64,000 bases of DNA from Hoplostethus atlanticus (taxonomy: Eukaryota > Chordata > Actinopteri > Trachichthyiformes > Trachichthyidae): NCBI GenBank assembly GCA_034670405.1, contig JAXDDX010000002.1, forward strand, positions 9,052,501 to 9,116,500. Reading direction: 5' to 3'. The position numbers and the translations under genes are program-made. Shown piece after piece: positions 37,561 through 52,500 of the stretch (positions are counted from its first letter, which is position 1; each line of letters opens with the position of its first letter). The notes beneath the pieces were generated by a model, which worked only from the letters and a program-made list of their open reading frames with translations, did no database searches and was not told the origin of the DNA.

Positions 37561-39832
37561 CGTTTCGCCGTATTGCTTGGGCCTCCTTGCTAACCTTAGT
37601 TAGCTACTAATCACTTCTATTCTTATCGCGATGACACAGGCAGTGGTTCGTTTAAACACGGCAATGACATTATTGTTATTGGTTTGCTTATTGAAGCAAC
37701 ACCGTATGGCTCTTTACAGGTGATTTAGCTGTAACAATTTGTTATCCTGATTGTCAACTTGTAGCAGCAGTGCCCTACCGGAGCCCCAGTGACATTGCGG
37801 AGACTTTGGGACTTGTGGAATTTGCTACCTAGTCAGTAACTGGTGAGGGCGGTGGTTTATTCGTATGTCTGAACTTGTCGATTAATACTGATCGTAAAAC
37901 GTGTCGTTGCCTAACTAGAGTTAGTAAGGTTGGTAACATTGCTTGAAGTTTTTCCTGTCTCTGGTTTGACTCTGCTATACCCAGATGTGCCACCTCATCG
38001 GCTGCTCTTACTCCCCCATTGGGAGTGTGATGACATGACGGGACAGACGGGTTAGTTGCGTTTCTGTCCCCATGGATCAGACCCCAAGTTAACCAACTAG
38101 TTAGTGGCGAAAATTAGGCCTACCAGTTTGCACAGGTATGCCAGAGAGTATGTCAGTGAAGCAGCTGATGCAATACAACACTAAAGTATCTCTACAGCAG
38201 ACAGTTTTGTGGTTTATAGGTGTGACCAGGGATTAGGGGGTGACCTGGTTTAGATCTACTCACAGATTTCTGGTATAAACAAAAAGCAGTTTAGCTTGTT
38301 TGATCTGATATGACATTATATAACTGTTTTTAGGGTTTGTGACATTTAAAGCAGAAACACCTAGACATGCTTGCAAAGTTGATTTCACTTTAAACTAAAC
38401 ATTGTTTTCACTGTCCTAGTGTAGATTTGACAATCTGGTCTTGTTTTTGGCTGGACTGTGGAACTATAATGGTGGCTTTATTCTAGATAAAAATGTCCAC
38501 GTCCAAAACTTTAGGGTTGCCATCTCAAAGAAGAAGTGAAATTATTTTCACAGACACTGAGGATGCAGTATCCTGAATCTTATCCCCTGCTCATGTTCTG
38601 TTAGTGCTTTCATACATCTTCCTCTGCCCGTGCTAGCAATGGGCTACATAATCACCCTGCAGATGTTTCCTCAAAAAGGAAGAACCACATTACATTTTGG
38701 CCTTGTGCTAACTAATTATGCCAAAATCACAAGTGTGATTGTGATTTTAGCATTATTTAGTTATTTAGCATTAGCTAGTTATTCGGTTGTTGTATCAAAC
38801 CTGAGGATCTTGAAAATAGATCTTAAGTCTACTGGCTTGTGTAACCTGTGATGCACTCCCCAGGTAACACATACTTGGAATGATGAAATGGATGGTGAAT
38901 TTAAGTTGTATAAAGTTTCTATGGTTATTACAAAATGTGCAACAAATTTAGCCTACATCTGTATCATAAGTGGTTTTTCACTACTTTTGTCAGCAAGACA
39001 TGCTTGTATTACGTAGGGTCTAAGCACTGTCATCTGGACAATCCGCTGAATCCAAAGTGTATTTCAGTAAGCAGATTGATTTTCTTTGATTATGTATGAC
39101 AACTATGTCAAACATGCTTTTATGCCTCTGATGGAGGGCAGTGAAATTTTTACAAGGTGTACTTGACGCACGCATTGGCTTAGACAGATACTAGGTGCTT
39201 TAATGTTTGTTACTAGTCATTATGCATGGGAGTTGATTATTTATGTGTTGTGATTTGAGAAGTAAGCTAAAGCTCAATCCTGTTTTACAGGACATGCCCT
39301 CTACCAGTTTGCAGAAAGTCCATTTGGTATTTTTAGATCAGAAAACATAAAAACCGACTACAAGGGATTTGGTATAGCCTAGGACTGAATAAGTTTAGCC
39401 TAGTTAAGTTTTGGTTTGTAATGCAACAGTAAATTAATTTCCCCAAAACTGTGCAAAAGATTGACACAACATTGGTATTTGGCTTTCTTCCTAGCTACAG
39501 ATTAGAGTGAGGGTCAGCGGAAAAAGATTACCATTACTGCAGTGGGAAATGTCTCCTGTATAAGTGGATCATTTTCAACTGACTACAGCAGCTCACCAAA
39601 GAGCTGAAACATTCTCTTGTGCATGCCCGTGAGACATTTGTAGTAAGGCTTGGTGGTTTTGCAAAGTAGACGTCTTTCTCCTGCTTATAGGTATCCTTAG
39701 AGTAGCCCTAAAAAACCTTTGGTATAGCAATATGACAAATAATGCGTATGATTTGTAGAAACATTTGCTGGGATTTAACTTAGCCGTGTGACTCAATCAG
39801 ACAAGATTTTGATGAAAGCTGTGTAATAGAGG

Positions 39833-40243
39833 TAGGGCTGGGCAATAATATATATTGCCTAATATAATATATTATAAATATGTCATATTTATTTATTAGA
39901 TATGATAAATATGTCATATTTATTTTGTTAGATATTATAAACATTTAATATCTATTTTATTATATATGATATGTATTTTATATATATTTATTATTGTTAT
40001 TGTTCATAATATATTTAATAATTGAAAGGGGTTCACACGGATCCGAGAGTCAGAAAATTCTCCCAACCTATAAAGGACTGTGTCAACCATCAAATCAAGT
40101 AAAAACATGAAAATAACCAAATTGGAGTTGCAAGGTTTTCACACAGCAACAGCGATAGGTTAGCAGATATCTTTATGTATCCATATTTTGAAAAAATGTT
40201 TTGAGTATCGTGATATCAAATTTGTCCATATCGCCGAGCCCTA
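39833..40243. mobile_element. hAT-type MITE
   Basis: The ends TAGGGCTGGGCAATA (39833-39847) and TATCGCCGAGCCCTA (40229-40243) are imperfect inverted repeats with the GGGCTGGGC core typical of fish hAT elements. The roughly 380-base interior is very AT-rich and non-coding. It sits in clip1 intron 1. An 8-bp target duplication is at best partial (flanks AATAGAGG and TTTCGAGG). Confidence 0.75.
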
Positions 40244-42414
40244 TTTCGAGGTTTCAAGAAAAAGTTTACATTTTAAAGATTTACAGGGCCACAGAAGGCA
40301 TCTCTTTCTATTATGACTTTATGTCCACTATGAAGGCATCAATCATTTGAATGCTTTCTTTCAAGGGTGTGCTTGTATGGTCCTCTTGACCTGAGGGTAT
40401 CAATCAGCATCATTCAAAGGCACAGCAGGGGAGAACTGGAATGCTGCATGCAAAGTAGGTCAATGCCTTCCAATGACTTGATTCTCTGTTGAGAAATGTG
40501 CCGGAGGGTGTGTGAGAGTAAGAGGCTGTGTTGTTTTGGTTAACCTAGCTCTTAGGTCCTCTTAGGAATGAAAAGTATGTTTCTGTGATGCTGGTGAGCA
40601 AGTTCTATATTCAATTTCTAGAAATGCTAGGCCTATATAGCCTGATGCTGTTTATCTCACCTTAAAGGAAAAGCTGAAGATTTTCAGAAGGTTATTCTCT
40701 TGATTGCTTATCGAGCCCCCTCTTAGGACATTCAAAAAGTATTCACATCATTGTTCCCTTTTTTTGCACATCCTGATTGTGCAACTATATGGGGAATGGA
40801 AGTATTTCTTTTGGCTTTATGCAAGCCATTTCATATACTTATATAAGCCTGTGGTAATGGTAAGAATAAGCAACAGAACTGCTTAAAAGGATGTGTACGA
40901 TTTTGAGAGAAAAGGTTTTAATTCACAACTACAATGCTTCACTCTTTTCAATCCAAAAGTAAGCACTTACTGCTCACACACAATGGTGCTGAAACAAGCT
41001 CCTTAAAGACTTGAACCCAAACATCCTGAACATTTACTCTGCAAAATATGGTGAACAGTATAGTAGCTTAAGATAATACAAATCTTTTGGTACCATATTT
41101 ATGTATATAGTTCCTACATTAAATATGTATTACTCTTTATCAGATCTTTATTACACCCTATGAGGTTTTGTTCATACACATGCACCTTCTAGCCCCCTCA
41201 TGGTAACAACAGGGTGTTTTGCCTACCGCTATCAACAAAGTTGACTATCCCTGCTCTAGATTCCGTCTGGTCAACCTTCAGTGGTAAGGCGTTAACTCGC
41301 ATTGAACTTTGGGTCCTAGTCTTTCTATGCACCTGTTCTACAGAGCTGTGATGCAACCTACTACTGAAATAGGCTACAGATTGGCCTGGAATTGAAGGGT
41401 TGTCATGACATTTATATTTTCTACTCTTGTATAATTAAAGGCAGTAAGCTTTTTAGGTGTCTTAAACTTTTTAAGAATAGTACAGCATTTTGTCACGCTA
41501 AGTCATATTAACAACCTGCTAACACCCATGTTTTACACTGCTTTCAGCTGATCAGTTTCTCTGTTAAGGCAGTCTGGGAAAGAGGATATAATCTTGTTTT
41601 AGAAGAGACATCCATCCAGAACTGGCTGCTTTATTTTCTAGAATAGAGTGATAGATTAAGTGGCTGTGGTGATGTTTGTATTCTGGTCAAGATTCTAGGA
41701 TTGATGAGAGCTAGCCCGAAGTATATGATGACAGTAACATAAATATGTAGACTGCATATCAACTGGCCTTTGACAGGGTATTTTTAGGTCTAACTGTGAC
41801 AGGTCAGTGCTGAGGAGCTTGTTGTCATAACAGAAACAGAATGCTTCCATTGGCAGAGCAGCACAAAAAGTCATTGAGTGATGACATCATACCTTAAAGG
41901 CAGATATGTACTTGCTATTTATTAGTTGACTAAAGGAGTGTAGTGTATTGATGCTAATGCCACCCACAGTGGAATATGAGCCAGAAATAAGTGAACAAAT
42001 TCTACATTTGCCTAAACTAGCCTAACTTGATTTTAAATAATTAACTAGATGGGTGTGTTTTAGGGCCCAATGTACAAATAATTGGAAGAAAAAAATAAAC
42101 TTGTGTGATACATCTGCATCTGATACTCCTCATTGGTTACATCACGTGTCATTTCAAGCCTCTCGGCTGAAGAAGAGACTTTTGCCACCTGAAAGTAGTT
42201 CCTATGAAATGGATTAGAAGAAGATGAATACGTTTTATTCTTGAACATGCAGACACACAAGTCAGTTGGACCTAATGATAATTAAAAGCTGGATTTGTAT
42301 CTGCTACGAGACCCATTTCAAAATTTAGAAACTATAAGTAAAATGAAAAACATCTACAAAATCTCTCTACAAAAACAACACTGGAATTCCTTCAGGGAGA
42401 GAGGAAAATGGGTT

Positions 42415-42905
42415 TTAGCCTGAGTATCCTCCTGTTTCCGGGCTCCGCAGCATTCCTAGCTCCTCTCCACCAAACTGAAACTGGCAACATTCAAACCATC
42501 TGACACCGACATCATTTAATGAAGTGACGTCATGCAGGACCAGTGGGCGGGATCTATGCCGATTGGACCTTTTGTCACCGGGAACCAATTTGTCCATGTG
42601 ACATAGGGGCTACATAACTGTGTTTCAGTCGCGCAATGTGTTGTTTACAACACAATATACACCGATAAAAGCTTCCAATTGCTCATTTTTCAACCCGGAA
42701 AGGTTTAAAAATTAGCGATAACAGACGTAATTGCAGAGTTGATGGTTCCTTCAGAGTTGGCAATGTTGATGATGACCGTCCTTGCTTTCTTTTGAGGTGA
42801 ATATGCAAATGCCAGACGGTTTTGAATGTTTGCAGTTTCAGACTGTTTGTTGGAGTGGAGCTAGGAACACCGCGGAGCCCGCAATCAGGATGATACTCAG
42901 GCTAA
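42415..42905. mobile_element. DNA element with about 90-bp terminal inverted repeats
   Basis: The left arm, from TTAGCCTGAGTATCC at 42415 to about 42506, matches the reverse complement of the right arm (about 42811-42905, ending GATACTCAGGCTAA) over some 90 bases with scattered differences. Shared blocks include GGGCTCCGC, TTCCTAGCTCC and ACATTCAAA. The 300-base centre holds a perfect CRE (TGACGTCA at 42525-42532), GGGCGG and CCAAT-type boxes but no transposase. It looks like a non-autonomous foldback or MITE-type transposon in clip1 intron 1. A target duplication is not clear; TTA flanks are possible. Confidence 0.75.
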
Positions 42906-43307
42906 ATGAGTTTAGCATTCACCATGGCTGGTATTATCCTTTTAAAATAACCAAAAGTGATAGTGCTCAAATCTAATTTTTGTGGTCATTCTTGTGTTGC
43001 CTCATTGGTGGAACAAATACATATATCTGTGAAAGGCCAATCAATATTGTATGATTGTATAATCGCACCAATTTGTGAGGCATCAACATGTATGCTGTGA
43101 TGTCATCAGTAGCACTTGAAATGCACTGTAAAAAGAGGCATGATATTATGATCAAACCAAAATGTAGTTCAACTCTCCTACATAATAATTTTCTTTTTTG
43201 TCTCCAAACAGGGTCCCTTTCGCAAGCAGCTTTTTTCTCCCTCCTCCCTTTTCCTGTTTTTTTTTTTTTTTTTTGTTTTACTTTTTGTTTAATTGATTTT
43301 GGTGCAG

Positions 43308-43507
43308 AGGACAACTTTGCCATCACAGCGCTGCATCCAGTTGTGTTGATGGTCTGGGGTCAGTCTGCACCCACTGACGGACACAAGCCTTGTGGATTTC
43401 ACAGATCAGAGGAGGAAACATGAGTGCAGCCAAGCCCAGTGGGATCAAAATGCCCAGCAAGATAGCCAGACCAGGGACTGTAGTGCCCAAGACCACTCCC
43501 AGCACTG
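43308..43507 (+). other. clip1: clip1 first coding exon
   Basis: A long T tract ending GGTGCAG at 43,307 is a strong acceptor, and GT follows at 43,508. The exon carries 112 bases of 5' UTR and then ATG at 43,420 in a favourable context (AACATGA). An earlier acceptor near 43,211 (CCAAACAG) is an alternative 3' splice site. Confidence 0.7.
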
Positions 43508-46500
43508 GTAAGAATCCTCCAAACCTCCAGCACCTACAGATTGCTCAACCTCTAATTTCCATAATGCAGTGTTTTTTTTAGTTTTTTTATAAAAGTGGGT
43601 TATATGGGCAGTTATTCTGGTTCTGTTATCTAGGTTTACTTCTGGTCTTATTCCCAGTGTGCGCTGTCTAATACTTGTAGCAGTTAAAAAATGGTGCCTT
43701 TTGGGATATTTACTATGGCTGGATTGTACCCAAATTGGTCTATATTTGTTTTTATTGAGCAATAAATTTACATGATGAATTTCAATTTAGAGCAGTGGAA
43801 GCAATCTTCCAGCAGTGATGACTGCTGCTGCCAAAATAATGTGTGGAAACAGTTAACCTCTGGCAATGATTTTATCAGTTTGCAGTAAGGGGTTCACATC
43901 TTCATTTGCCTGGATTTGCTGAGGTGACTGAGTATTTTGTGCAATGCAGGCATAATACTGATAAATCCTATGGCATTTAGGAGATCTAGGCATCACAGTA
44001 TTTTGCCAAAATTGATTATTTGTATAGGAATATATGCTGCTTAAGCCAGCTTTGGGAACATTTAGCCTGTTTTCCCATGCCATGGCAGTGGTATTGTCAC
44101 AGTAGGATTTTGTTTCAAATCGCACAAATAGAGGATGAAGAAATGTTACTAGCTTTAGTAATTTAACTTTTGCCAATATTATCCTTTCAACGGCAATTTT
44201 AATCTGGATGAGCATTTGAACAGTTAAGATAAAATTTGCATAGTATGTAGAAAATCTTGCAGCAGAGACAGTGAATAACAATATTGCAAGGTTTTGTGCA
44301 CCGTTAACCGTCACATTTGTCCTTCACTCACCAGCCAGTTACCTCAGCTGATGTTTAACAAGCCTTGTACTTTTTCACCCTGTTTCTTTTTCAGTTGGGT
44401 CCAAAGTAACTGCAGCCGACAAATCAGCTCCAACTGCCAGTGGAGGAGATTCCCAAGATGACGGAGAGAGCTTCCAGATTGGGGAGCAAGTGTGGGTTAA
44501 TGGGAATAAGCCAGGTGTCATACAGTTCTTAGGAGAGACACAGTTTGCTCCAGGGCAGTGGGCAGGGATTGTTCTGGATGAGCCCATTGGGAAGAATGAC
44601 GGTTCAGTGGCTGGGGTGCGCTACTTCCAGTGTGAGGCCTTGCGAGGGATATTTACTCGTCCATCCAAGTTGTCTCTCACAGAGGGGGAGGCTAACGGAA
44701 CTCAGACGGCACCACCATCCCACGCCGCTTCGCCCACTCCATCAGTTGGCAGCATAGCCTCCCATACACCATCTACAAAAGCAGCTCCTCCACCTACCTT
44801 GGCAGCCAAGAAGGCGTCTTCTGCTACACCAGCTACACCAACTTCCAATCTTACACGCACAAACAGTGATTCTGTCTCCAACCTCTCGGAGACTGGATCA
44901 GTCAAGAAAGGGGAAAGGGAACTGAAGATGGGTGACCGTGTACTGGTAAAGTTTACAAATATAAATCATATATATATATATAAACACATTTTTCTAGAGC
45001 TTTGAAACTTTTTTTCCAAGGCTTTGAAAACCTTAGAGATAAAAAATATGATTTTTAAAGTCTGATGGAATAGGAGCTCTATACAATACAAAACAAGCAA
45101 GTGGACATGAGGAAAGAAGCTGATTAGTAATTGGAGGGTCGGTGGTATAATCTCATGCTCATGTTGCTGCTGGGTTTGATTCCTGGCACTGAAGTGGGAT
45201 TGTATTCCATCTGTGAGCTGGAGAATGATGTGTTACATCACTGATGCCCACTAAACTGCTGCCTGGTGTGGTGCTTATGTTCATTTACTTGGCCCCTTGA
45301 GCAAGGCACTGATTAACTCCAACTGTGCAAATTGCACACAGTACACTGCACGGTGACTGCCCTTGCATTCTGTTATCTCATGAATATATATTTGTCTATG
45401 GACATATGTATGTTCTTGTCCTGGAAGGGTGTTCAAAAACATTTTCTTTACAGCCAAAAATTGCTCTATATTTAAAGAATCACTAACCTGTTTTTCCCCA
45501 CACCTTTCCCTGGAAGAATTGGGAAAGTCTGAAATCCACCCGTTGCCTCTTAGGTGGTAACATCACCATAAGTACAGACTAGTGCCTGGTCAGAGTCACA
45601 CGACTCACTGACCCCTCCTCCTCTTCTCCATGGTAATCTCCCAGGAATGTATGGATGAAACATGACCTCTTCCACTTCACTTCACCCAACTCCACCTTCC
45701 TCACTAGCCAATGGAAATACTAGTACTAACCTCATGTCCTGATGAGCACCTTCCTTCTGGCCTCCTCACCAAGAGGATGTGTAGTACATTATGCAGAGAG
45801 GAAGTGTGCCACTCATGCTGAATGGGTTGCACAGGAAATATCCTCACAAAGACCAAGTTTAGTATCAAGCAGACCTTTTTGAAAGAAAAAACATGTTTAA
45901 TTTCACATACTGACAGTTTGGCCTGGCACATGTTTGGCACATGTTTTTTTGGCATTATCTCACTCAGTTTATTATCCTGCAAAGCTGATTACTCTCTAGG
46001 CCTTTCTGATCTCTTGTGGGGATTAAATGTTGGCTCATGTTTTCTTCCCAGGTTGGTGGTACGAAGGCAGGCGTGGTACGTTTCCTTGGAGAAACAGATT
46101 TTGCCAAAGGCGAGTGGTGTGGTGTGGAACTGGATGAGCCCTTAGGAAAGAATGACGGGGCAGTGGCAGGCACAAGGTACAGAAGCCACTGTGTCTGTAA
46201 AAACTAAGGGAAAAGTTGATTGACTTGTTAACCACATGAATATTATGAATTCCATGAGTATAATTGTATTCAATCATGTCTCCCCAGATATTTTCAGTGC
46301 CAACCCAAGTATGGCTTATTTGCTCCAGTTCACAAGGTTACACGCATTGGCTTCCCTTCCACCACGCCAGCCAAAGCAAAGACAACAGTTCGAAAAGTAG
46401 TGGCCACACCATCAGGCCTGAAGCGTAGCCCCAGTGCCTCCTCCATCAGCACCATGAGCTCTGTGGCCTCATCTGTCAGTGCCAAGCCCAGCCGCACAGG

Positions 46501-49500
46501 CCTGGTGAGAAATGCACACACAGCAACAACACTAGTATGAAAATGGACACAAATATCAGATTAAGTTCAACAGACCTGCAGGCAATTAAATGCGATTCAT
46601 AGCAGTAGAAAGTTGCTCTAATATGTCTTTTCATGCTGCCCCTATTCACCAGTCTCAACATCCCTCTCCTCTGTCTCTCTACAGCTAACAGAAACATCAT
46701 CACGGTATAATCGTAAGATTTCAGGCACCACAGCCCTGCAGGAGGCGCTGAAGGAGAAGCAGCAGCATATTGAGCAACTGCTGGCTGAGAGGGACATGGA
46801 GAGGGGCGAGGTTGCTAAGGCCACTAGCCATGTAGGGGAGGTGGAGCAAGAACTTAGCCTCCTGAGGGACGATCAAGAGCAGGTCAGCTCACTCAGAAGC
46901 ATCCATGTGATTAAATATTACCCTCATGATGGATCAGCCCCCCCAGGATTCCATGGTAAAAAAAATAAATAAACAAGTTCTGTGGTGGGCTTTTTAAATT
47001 CTAAAACTAAAATTCTGCGGCCATTGGATTTAAGTTGCCTTTTCTTCCAAAAAACGTCAACAAATAGCAAAATTACTTCAAGAAAACAGCATTTATTGTT
47101 CATCTGCTTATTATAAAACAAGAGATCAATACTTGCCAAAAAGTGTAAACCTATAAACTGCATTAAAAATATCAAACATTCAGTGCAGTATTGGCAATTA
47201 TATTAACTGAATTAAGCTTTGGCTCTCTGTGCTGCAGTAATATCACTTTGACACCACAGGATGTGGAAATCGATCCAATAGGTGAAGAGAGGCTCTGTGC
47301 TGTGACAACTGCAACCTCTCTCTTCCTGTGGTGCATTCAGTTTTGATCAGATTCCTGGGGGCTTGATTGATTATCACTCTTATTATGCATAAACATCCAT
47401 CTGCTGTTCATCTTAAACTACTGTTAATAAGAAACACTATATGATGCAGTGTTTACTTCACATTCAATTGGCTGCAGTGGCCTTCCAGTGGCTATATAAA
47501 TGTACATGCAATGAAAATTCATCATTTGGAACTTATTACTCCATTACTATTTGTAATTACTGCATAATTGGCTATATATCATAGTGTAAATACCCAGATA
47601 AGAGCCATTCTTAAACTACAACATCCTGTAAGGATCAGTTCCAGTAGGAAGATGAACTGATCCTGTACAAATAATGGATTTGTGATTTTCTTTGTGTTCA
47701 TTCTGTATTTACTCTGCATCTACATTATTTATTTCCCCATCTTCTTATCTTTCTGGCGAAGATGGAGGCCAAAATGGATCAGTTACGTGCCTTGGTTGAG
47801 GCTGCAGACAAAGACAAAGTAGATTTGCTGAATCAGCTGGAGGAGGAGAAGAGGTAAGGATTCCCAGAGGTCAGGAAAAGGGAGAATGCCAGCGGGTCGG
47901 CCATGACAGTATGTCAATATATATTGTTTTAATTCCATGGGGTCGATCTGTTGAGACAGACCATGGTAGCTAAAGGTTAAATGCTGTGTTGGTGCAGTAT
48001 TATAAAGTCATGGATAAAGGGTTGTGTCTGGGCTGGCTCAACTGCTGGCTCAACCCTGCCCTTGATTATTGCGGTTTAGAGATTTAGAGATTATCAGTTC
48101 ATCAGTTGTGTCCAAATGACAAAGTTTCAGTATGTTTTTTTTGTTCTGCTTAAAAGGAAGGTGGAGGACCTTCAGTTCCGTGTAGAAGAAGCTTGCATTA
48201 CCAAAGGAGACCTGGAGGTAAATACACAACATGCATACACCAATGCTTTTGTTCACAGGAACACATTTTATTGAATTTGTGTTTGAAAAACAAGATAAGG
48301 GATCTTAAGGCTGGTCTTCAGAAATATATTTTTTAATATATACAATAAAAATACATCTCACCTGCAGTTTTTAAAACAAATATTTGGCATGGATGTTTCA
48401 TTCATCTGACAAATTTTGGCTCAGCATTTGTCACAATGGTGAAATGCCTTTTCTTACATTCGGAGTAGCAAATAGTCAGATTAGACTGCACCCTGGGTCC
48501 ATCTCGAAAGCAAAGTCACAACATCTTTGCTCCTCATCTTTGACGTAAAAGTGATTTAACTACTTTGTATACATTAGTTACTGGTTCATTATGATTTAAG
48601 CTTGCATGAGATGGATTGGTGTCATTGTCATCAAGCCACAGTTCAGTATGGAAAGGACTGAGCATTTGCAATATCTGCAGTTTGTGTTAGTAATAGATCC
48701 TGCCCTATCCACACTCTCAGTAGACTTGTTTGTATGGATGGATTGATTCTGCCTTTGTCCGCCATAAAATGAGACTGTCAACATGCACTCTGTGGTGCTG
48801 AAAGGCTCTGACATTGATGACAAGGTCGTCAGTCCCTGTGGAGTCGGGCTCCGAAACCAGAACTTAATAGCCATGCCTGATGTCCTTCTGATATCTATGA
48901 GGTCGCAAAACCTCATGTTATGAGGCATATTAATACTATTGCACTGGGCGGAGGGGGGGGGGGGGGATTGGGGGTTTGGTGGTTTGGTGGTTTGCCAACA
49001 TACAGACTATTGTTAACACAGTAAAGCTTTGGACATAAAAAAGAAACAGAATGTTTTGAGAATTTCTTGACCAGATTACATTAATCATTGTTAATCTTTA
49101 CCCGCTATGGACAGCTGGATTATTTTATTAGTGTAATCTATCATCAAAGCTAGGGTGGTTATTTAGGGCCTGCTTTTTTGCTTTTTCCTTCACAAACTAC
49201 TCTACAATAAATTATCATCGTAGGTTATCATTATTCATTTGGTCATTGTCTCAAATGATTCATGTTCTCATTACAAGTTTGAGGGACAGAGCGTTGGAGC
49301 CAAGCGGACTTGTGTCTGTGTTCATGTCTGATCAAAGGATTTGTTATTTATTCCACAGTGCTACACCAGGGGACCATCTATTACCCTGAAGGCATCCCTG
49401 CTCAAAATAGATCTTTAAAAATGAGTGCTACAGGGTTAGAATACCCCTTTATCTTCCTTTTTAATTGTATACTAACAGTTTATTACTTACTCACAACCAC

Positions 49501-52500
49501 AGGTATATTAAAAACATGCATGCAGCTTGAAATACACCAACAAAAAAACAGGCCAACCCAGTTAATGCTTTCTGTTGATTTCAAGCTGTTGAAGGTGTAC
49601 TAATGTTGTGCTATAACCCTCAGTGCCTCCCTACTCAGTGATGTGATGTTATTGCCTCTTCTTCCTTCTCCTCCTCTTGTCTTTCATGTTGGTCCAGTGC
49701 TTAGCATGGAACCACTGGAGATGCTCCCCTGCCATTCCACTTCCTAGTCACAGACCTGAATTCAAACTCCCCATCGCAATTAAAGGGGAATAGCACTTCA
49801 TTTAAGTTTTCAGTTTATAGTTTCATAGTCAATTCAGCAAACAAACAGCTAAAACTGTCTAATTTGTGATGTCCGACTGCACTACAGTCAGAAGTTGCTC
49901 CATAGACAATGGTGTCTGTCTAAACTTTCACAACTTTTACTTTATATTAGTGCCCACAGTTACCTCAATCTTGTCTAATTCTTTCACTTTGGTGTTTTAT
50001 ATTGAGGTGACATAACAGATCTGAAGGAAGTTGTTGGCCATGGGACACAATAGTGAGTGTTGTAAGTCTGACATGACATAAAGCATAAGTATTTAAAAGT
50101 TCAAACTCAGTGGTATTCCCCTTTTTATTAATGAAACTTAAAGTAAACGTACTGCACTTAGTAACATGTAAGACTAGGGGCACTAAATTGTGCAGGGAAT
50201 TACATCCTTAAACCACTATTAAATCCTTACTCACAGTACACAGCGTCAGAAAGTCACCTGGGAACACTTACTTTCTATTTTGTGAGCCCCATATTCTTCT
50301 GTGTTACTGATTTATTTGTTAAATTGTTCACAAATGCTGCACATGGTGGTCTGATAATCAGTGGTCCTTGCACTTTTATGAACATTGGAAATGGAAATTG
50401 GCCTTATCGCATGAGAGAGAAAACAAGGTTGGTTATGATAACTTGACAAGCTTTTTAAGTTGATAGGAATACTGAGATAAGATTAGCTTTATTGATAACT
50501 GAGCGCAAATTGGGTCATTCCAGCAGCAATAAGGTTTAAATAACAATACAATTAATGTCATCCTCACATTGAATTCCTATTGATTAGCAGTTATATGGAT
50601 GTTAGTATGTGAATACCTTTCAATTAATCATCTACTGTGTAATGTGGTGACCTCCATGTTACCAACTGAAGTATAATAGCCTGTATAGAAAAAACAACCA
50701 ACATTGCTTTCTCTCAACGTATGCGTTGAAGTCAATTTTATTTACTTTCTGGCTTGACACACATTCTCAAATGCTCTATGTATCCATAACAATCTATTCT
50801 ATGCTTTGTTCACCAGGTGTCATTTTGCATGGTTACTTCTAAACTGCATCCATAAACATACGCATCCTGCATATCTATAACACATGCCATTTTCTTTTGC
50901 TGCTTGTCTTGTATTTCCCACCAATCTTTCACAATATTCCCCATGTACAGCTGTTCAGGACACAGCCTGAAAGTTCTGCATGGAGTATCCTCCCATCCCC
51001 ACATCACTTCCCCTCAATCACAATCTCCACACCCCACACACACATACACACACACACAAACATCATCACAAACCCTCTGTCTCCCTCTCTGTCTTTGTTG
51101 GCCTGGCATGTGATGGTGGCACTGGTGTGTTCTCTTCCTCTCCCCCTTGTTTACTAACAGACGCAGACCAGACTGGAGCATGCCCACATTAAGGAGCTTG
51201 AACAGAGCCTTCTCTTTGAAAAGACCAAAGCTGAGAAACTCCAAAGGGAGTTAGAAGACACTAGGGTAATGGATTCTGCTCTGCAATGTGCTGCGTTCGG
51301 AAAGAGGGGTGGGGACGGGGATAGTGGCAGAAAAATTGGCAAGGGATACACAGAGGTATTGAAGAGTAACAGTAGTTTTGTGTCGTATGGGCTTTTGGTG
51401 AATACACAAATGCATTTGTAGGCTTCATAGGAGAAAAATAATGCTGCTGCTCTTAAAGTAGGTAAATTAAAATTAAATGCTTCATAATTTGCAGCATCAA
51501 CCACAGATTGATTTTCTAACATTTGACTCCTTTAGCAATATTTACTCTCCTCACATTTATCTTAATTTTGCCAGCATGGTAACAAAATCAAAATCATTTT
51601 ACATTCTGAAATACGTTTTAACAAGCTGTAAGACAAAAGATAACCACATATATTCTCATACTCTACTTGTTTTCCCAGAAGTTACCCACCTTGAACTCAT
51701 CCTGGCTTTACTAGTATATCTGCGTAACCAGACAGACAAACGTCTCCCTTGTCCCCAGCTACTCATTTTCTTGGTTATCCTTTTGTTCTACTTCCCTCAA
51801 CCTTCCCAGCTTCCAAATGTTCTGCTTATTTGGGGTCCCTGCCGCTTGCAAGTCTTAAACCTGCTCCACCTCCTGGACTGTGCTTCCTTTTGTTCCCCCG
51901 GGGTATTACAGCCATGGGCGCACAGTTCTATTTCCCAAAATTTGATCCCATGTGTAAACCACGCCAGTATTGGGTAAAGAAAGAAAACCAAAAGATACTA
52001 CAGCTTTTTTAATTACTTTAGAATTAACAGTACAACAGCTAGAGTATAATGAAAATGATGGAAGCACAAGTGTAAATGCTTCCCTCAGTGATGGTGGCTC
52101 TGTGGGCTTTTTATATGGAATCTTCTTAGTCCACTCCTCTCCTAAATGACAGGGTCCATAATAATATAATGCAGTGATTCTGGAAAACATCTTGCACATG
52201 TTCCAAAAGCTCCCATAGAGGCTTTCACAGTGCATTTCCATTTTGTCCATACCCTTTATATCCACAAGAGGTCAGTATCATACTTTGTTTTGGGATCATC
52301 AGTCTGTGTGCCCTCTTCATAAACTGCAAGCAAGGGAATTGAACATTTCATATCTGGAGCCATTACTGTAGTTTGGCCAAGTTTTACTCTTGCCAAGTTG
52401 CTGCCTCCCTAGGTTTATGAAATGTTTATCTGATGGAGACCAGTGCTTTCTGTTCCATCATTAAAATCAATCAAACTGTTCAGTAATGATCAAACTTTTT

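Larger units (their letters stand above)
37379..43307 (+). other. clip1: clip1 intron 1
   Basis: Non-coding. It begins with CpG-rich promoter-proximal sequence carrying GCTAGCTAGC-type repeats (about 37,500-37,560), then AT-rich sequence holding the hAT MITE and the long-inverted-repeat element. I found no convincing coding exon; the short open frames present have no splice context or recognisable domain. Confidence 0.6.
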
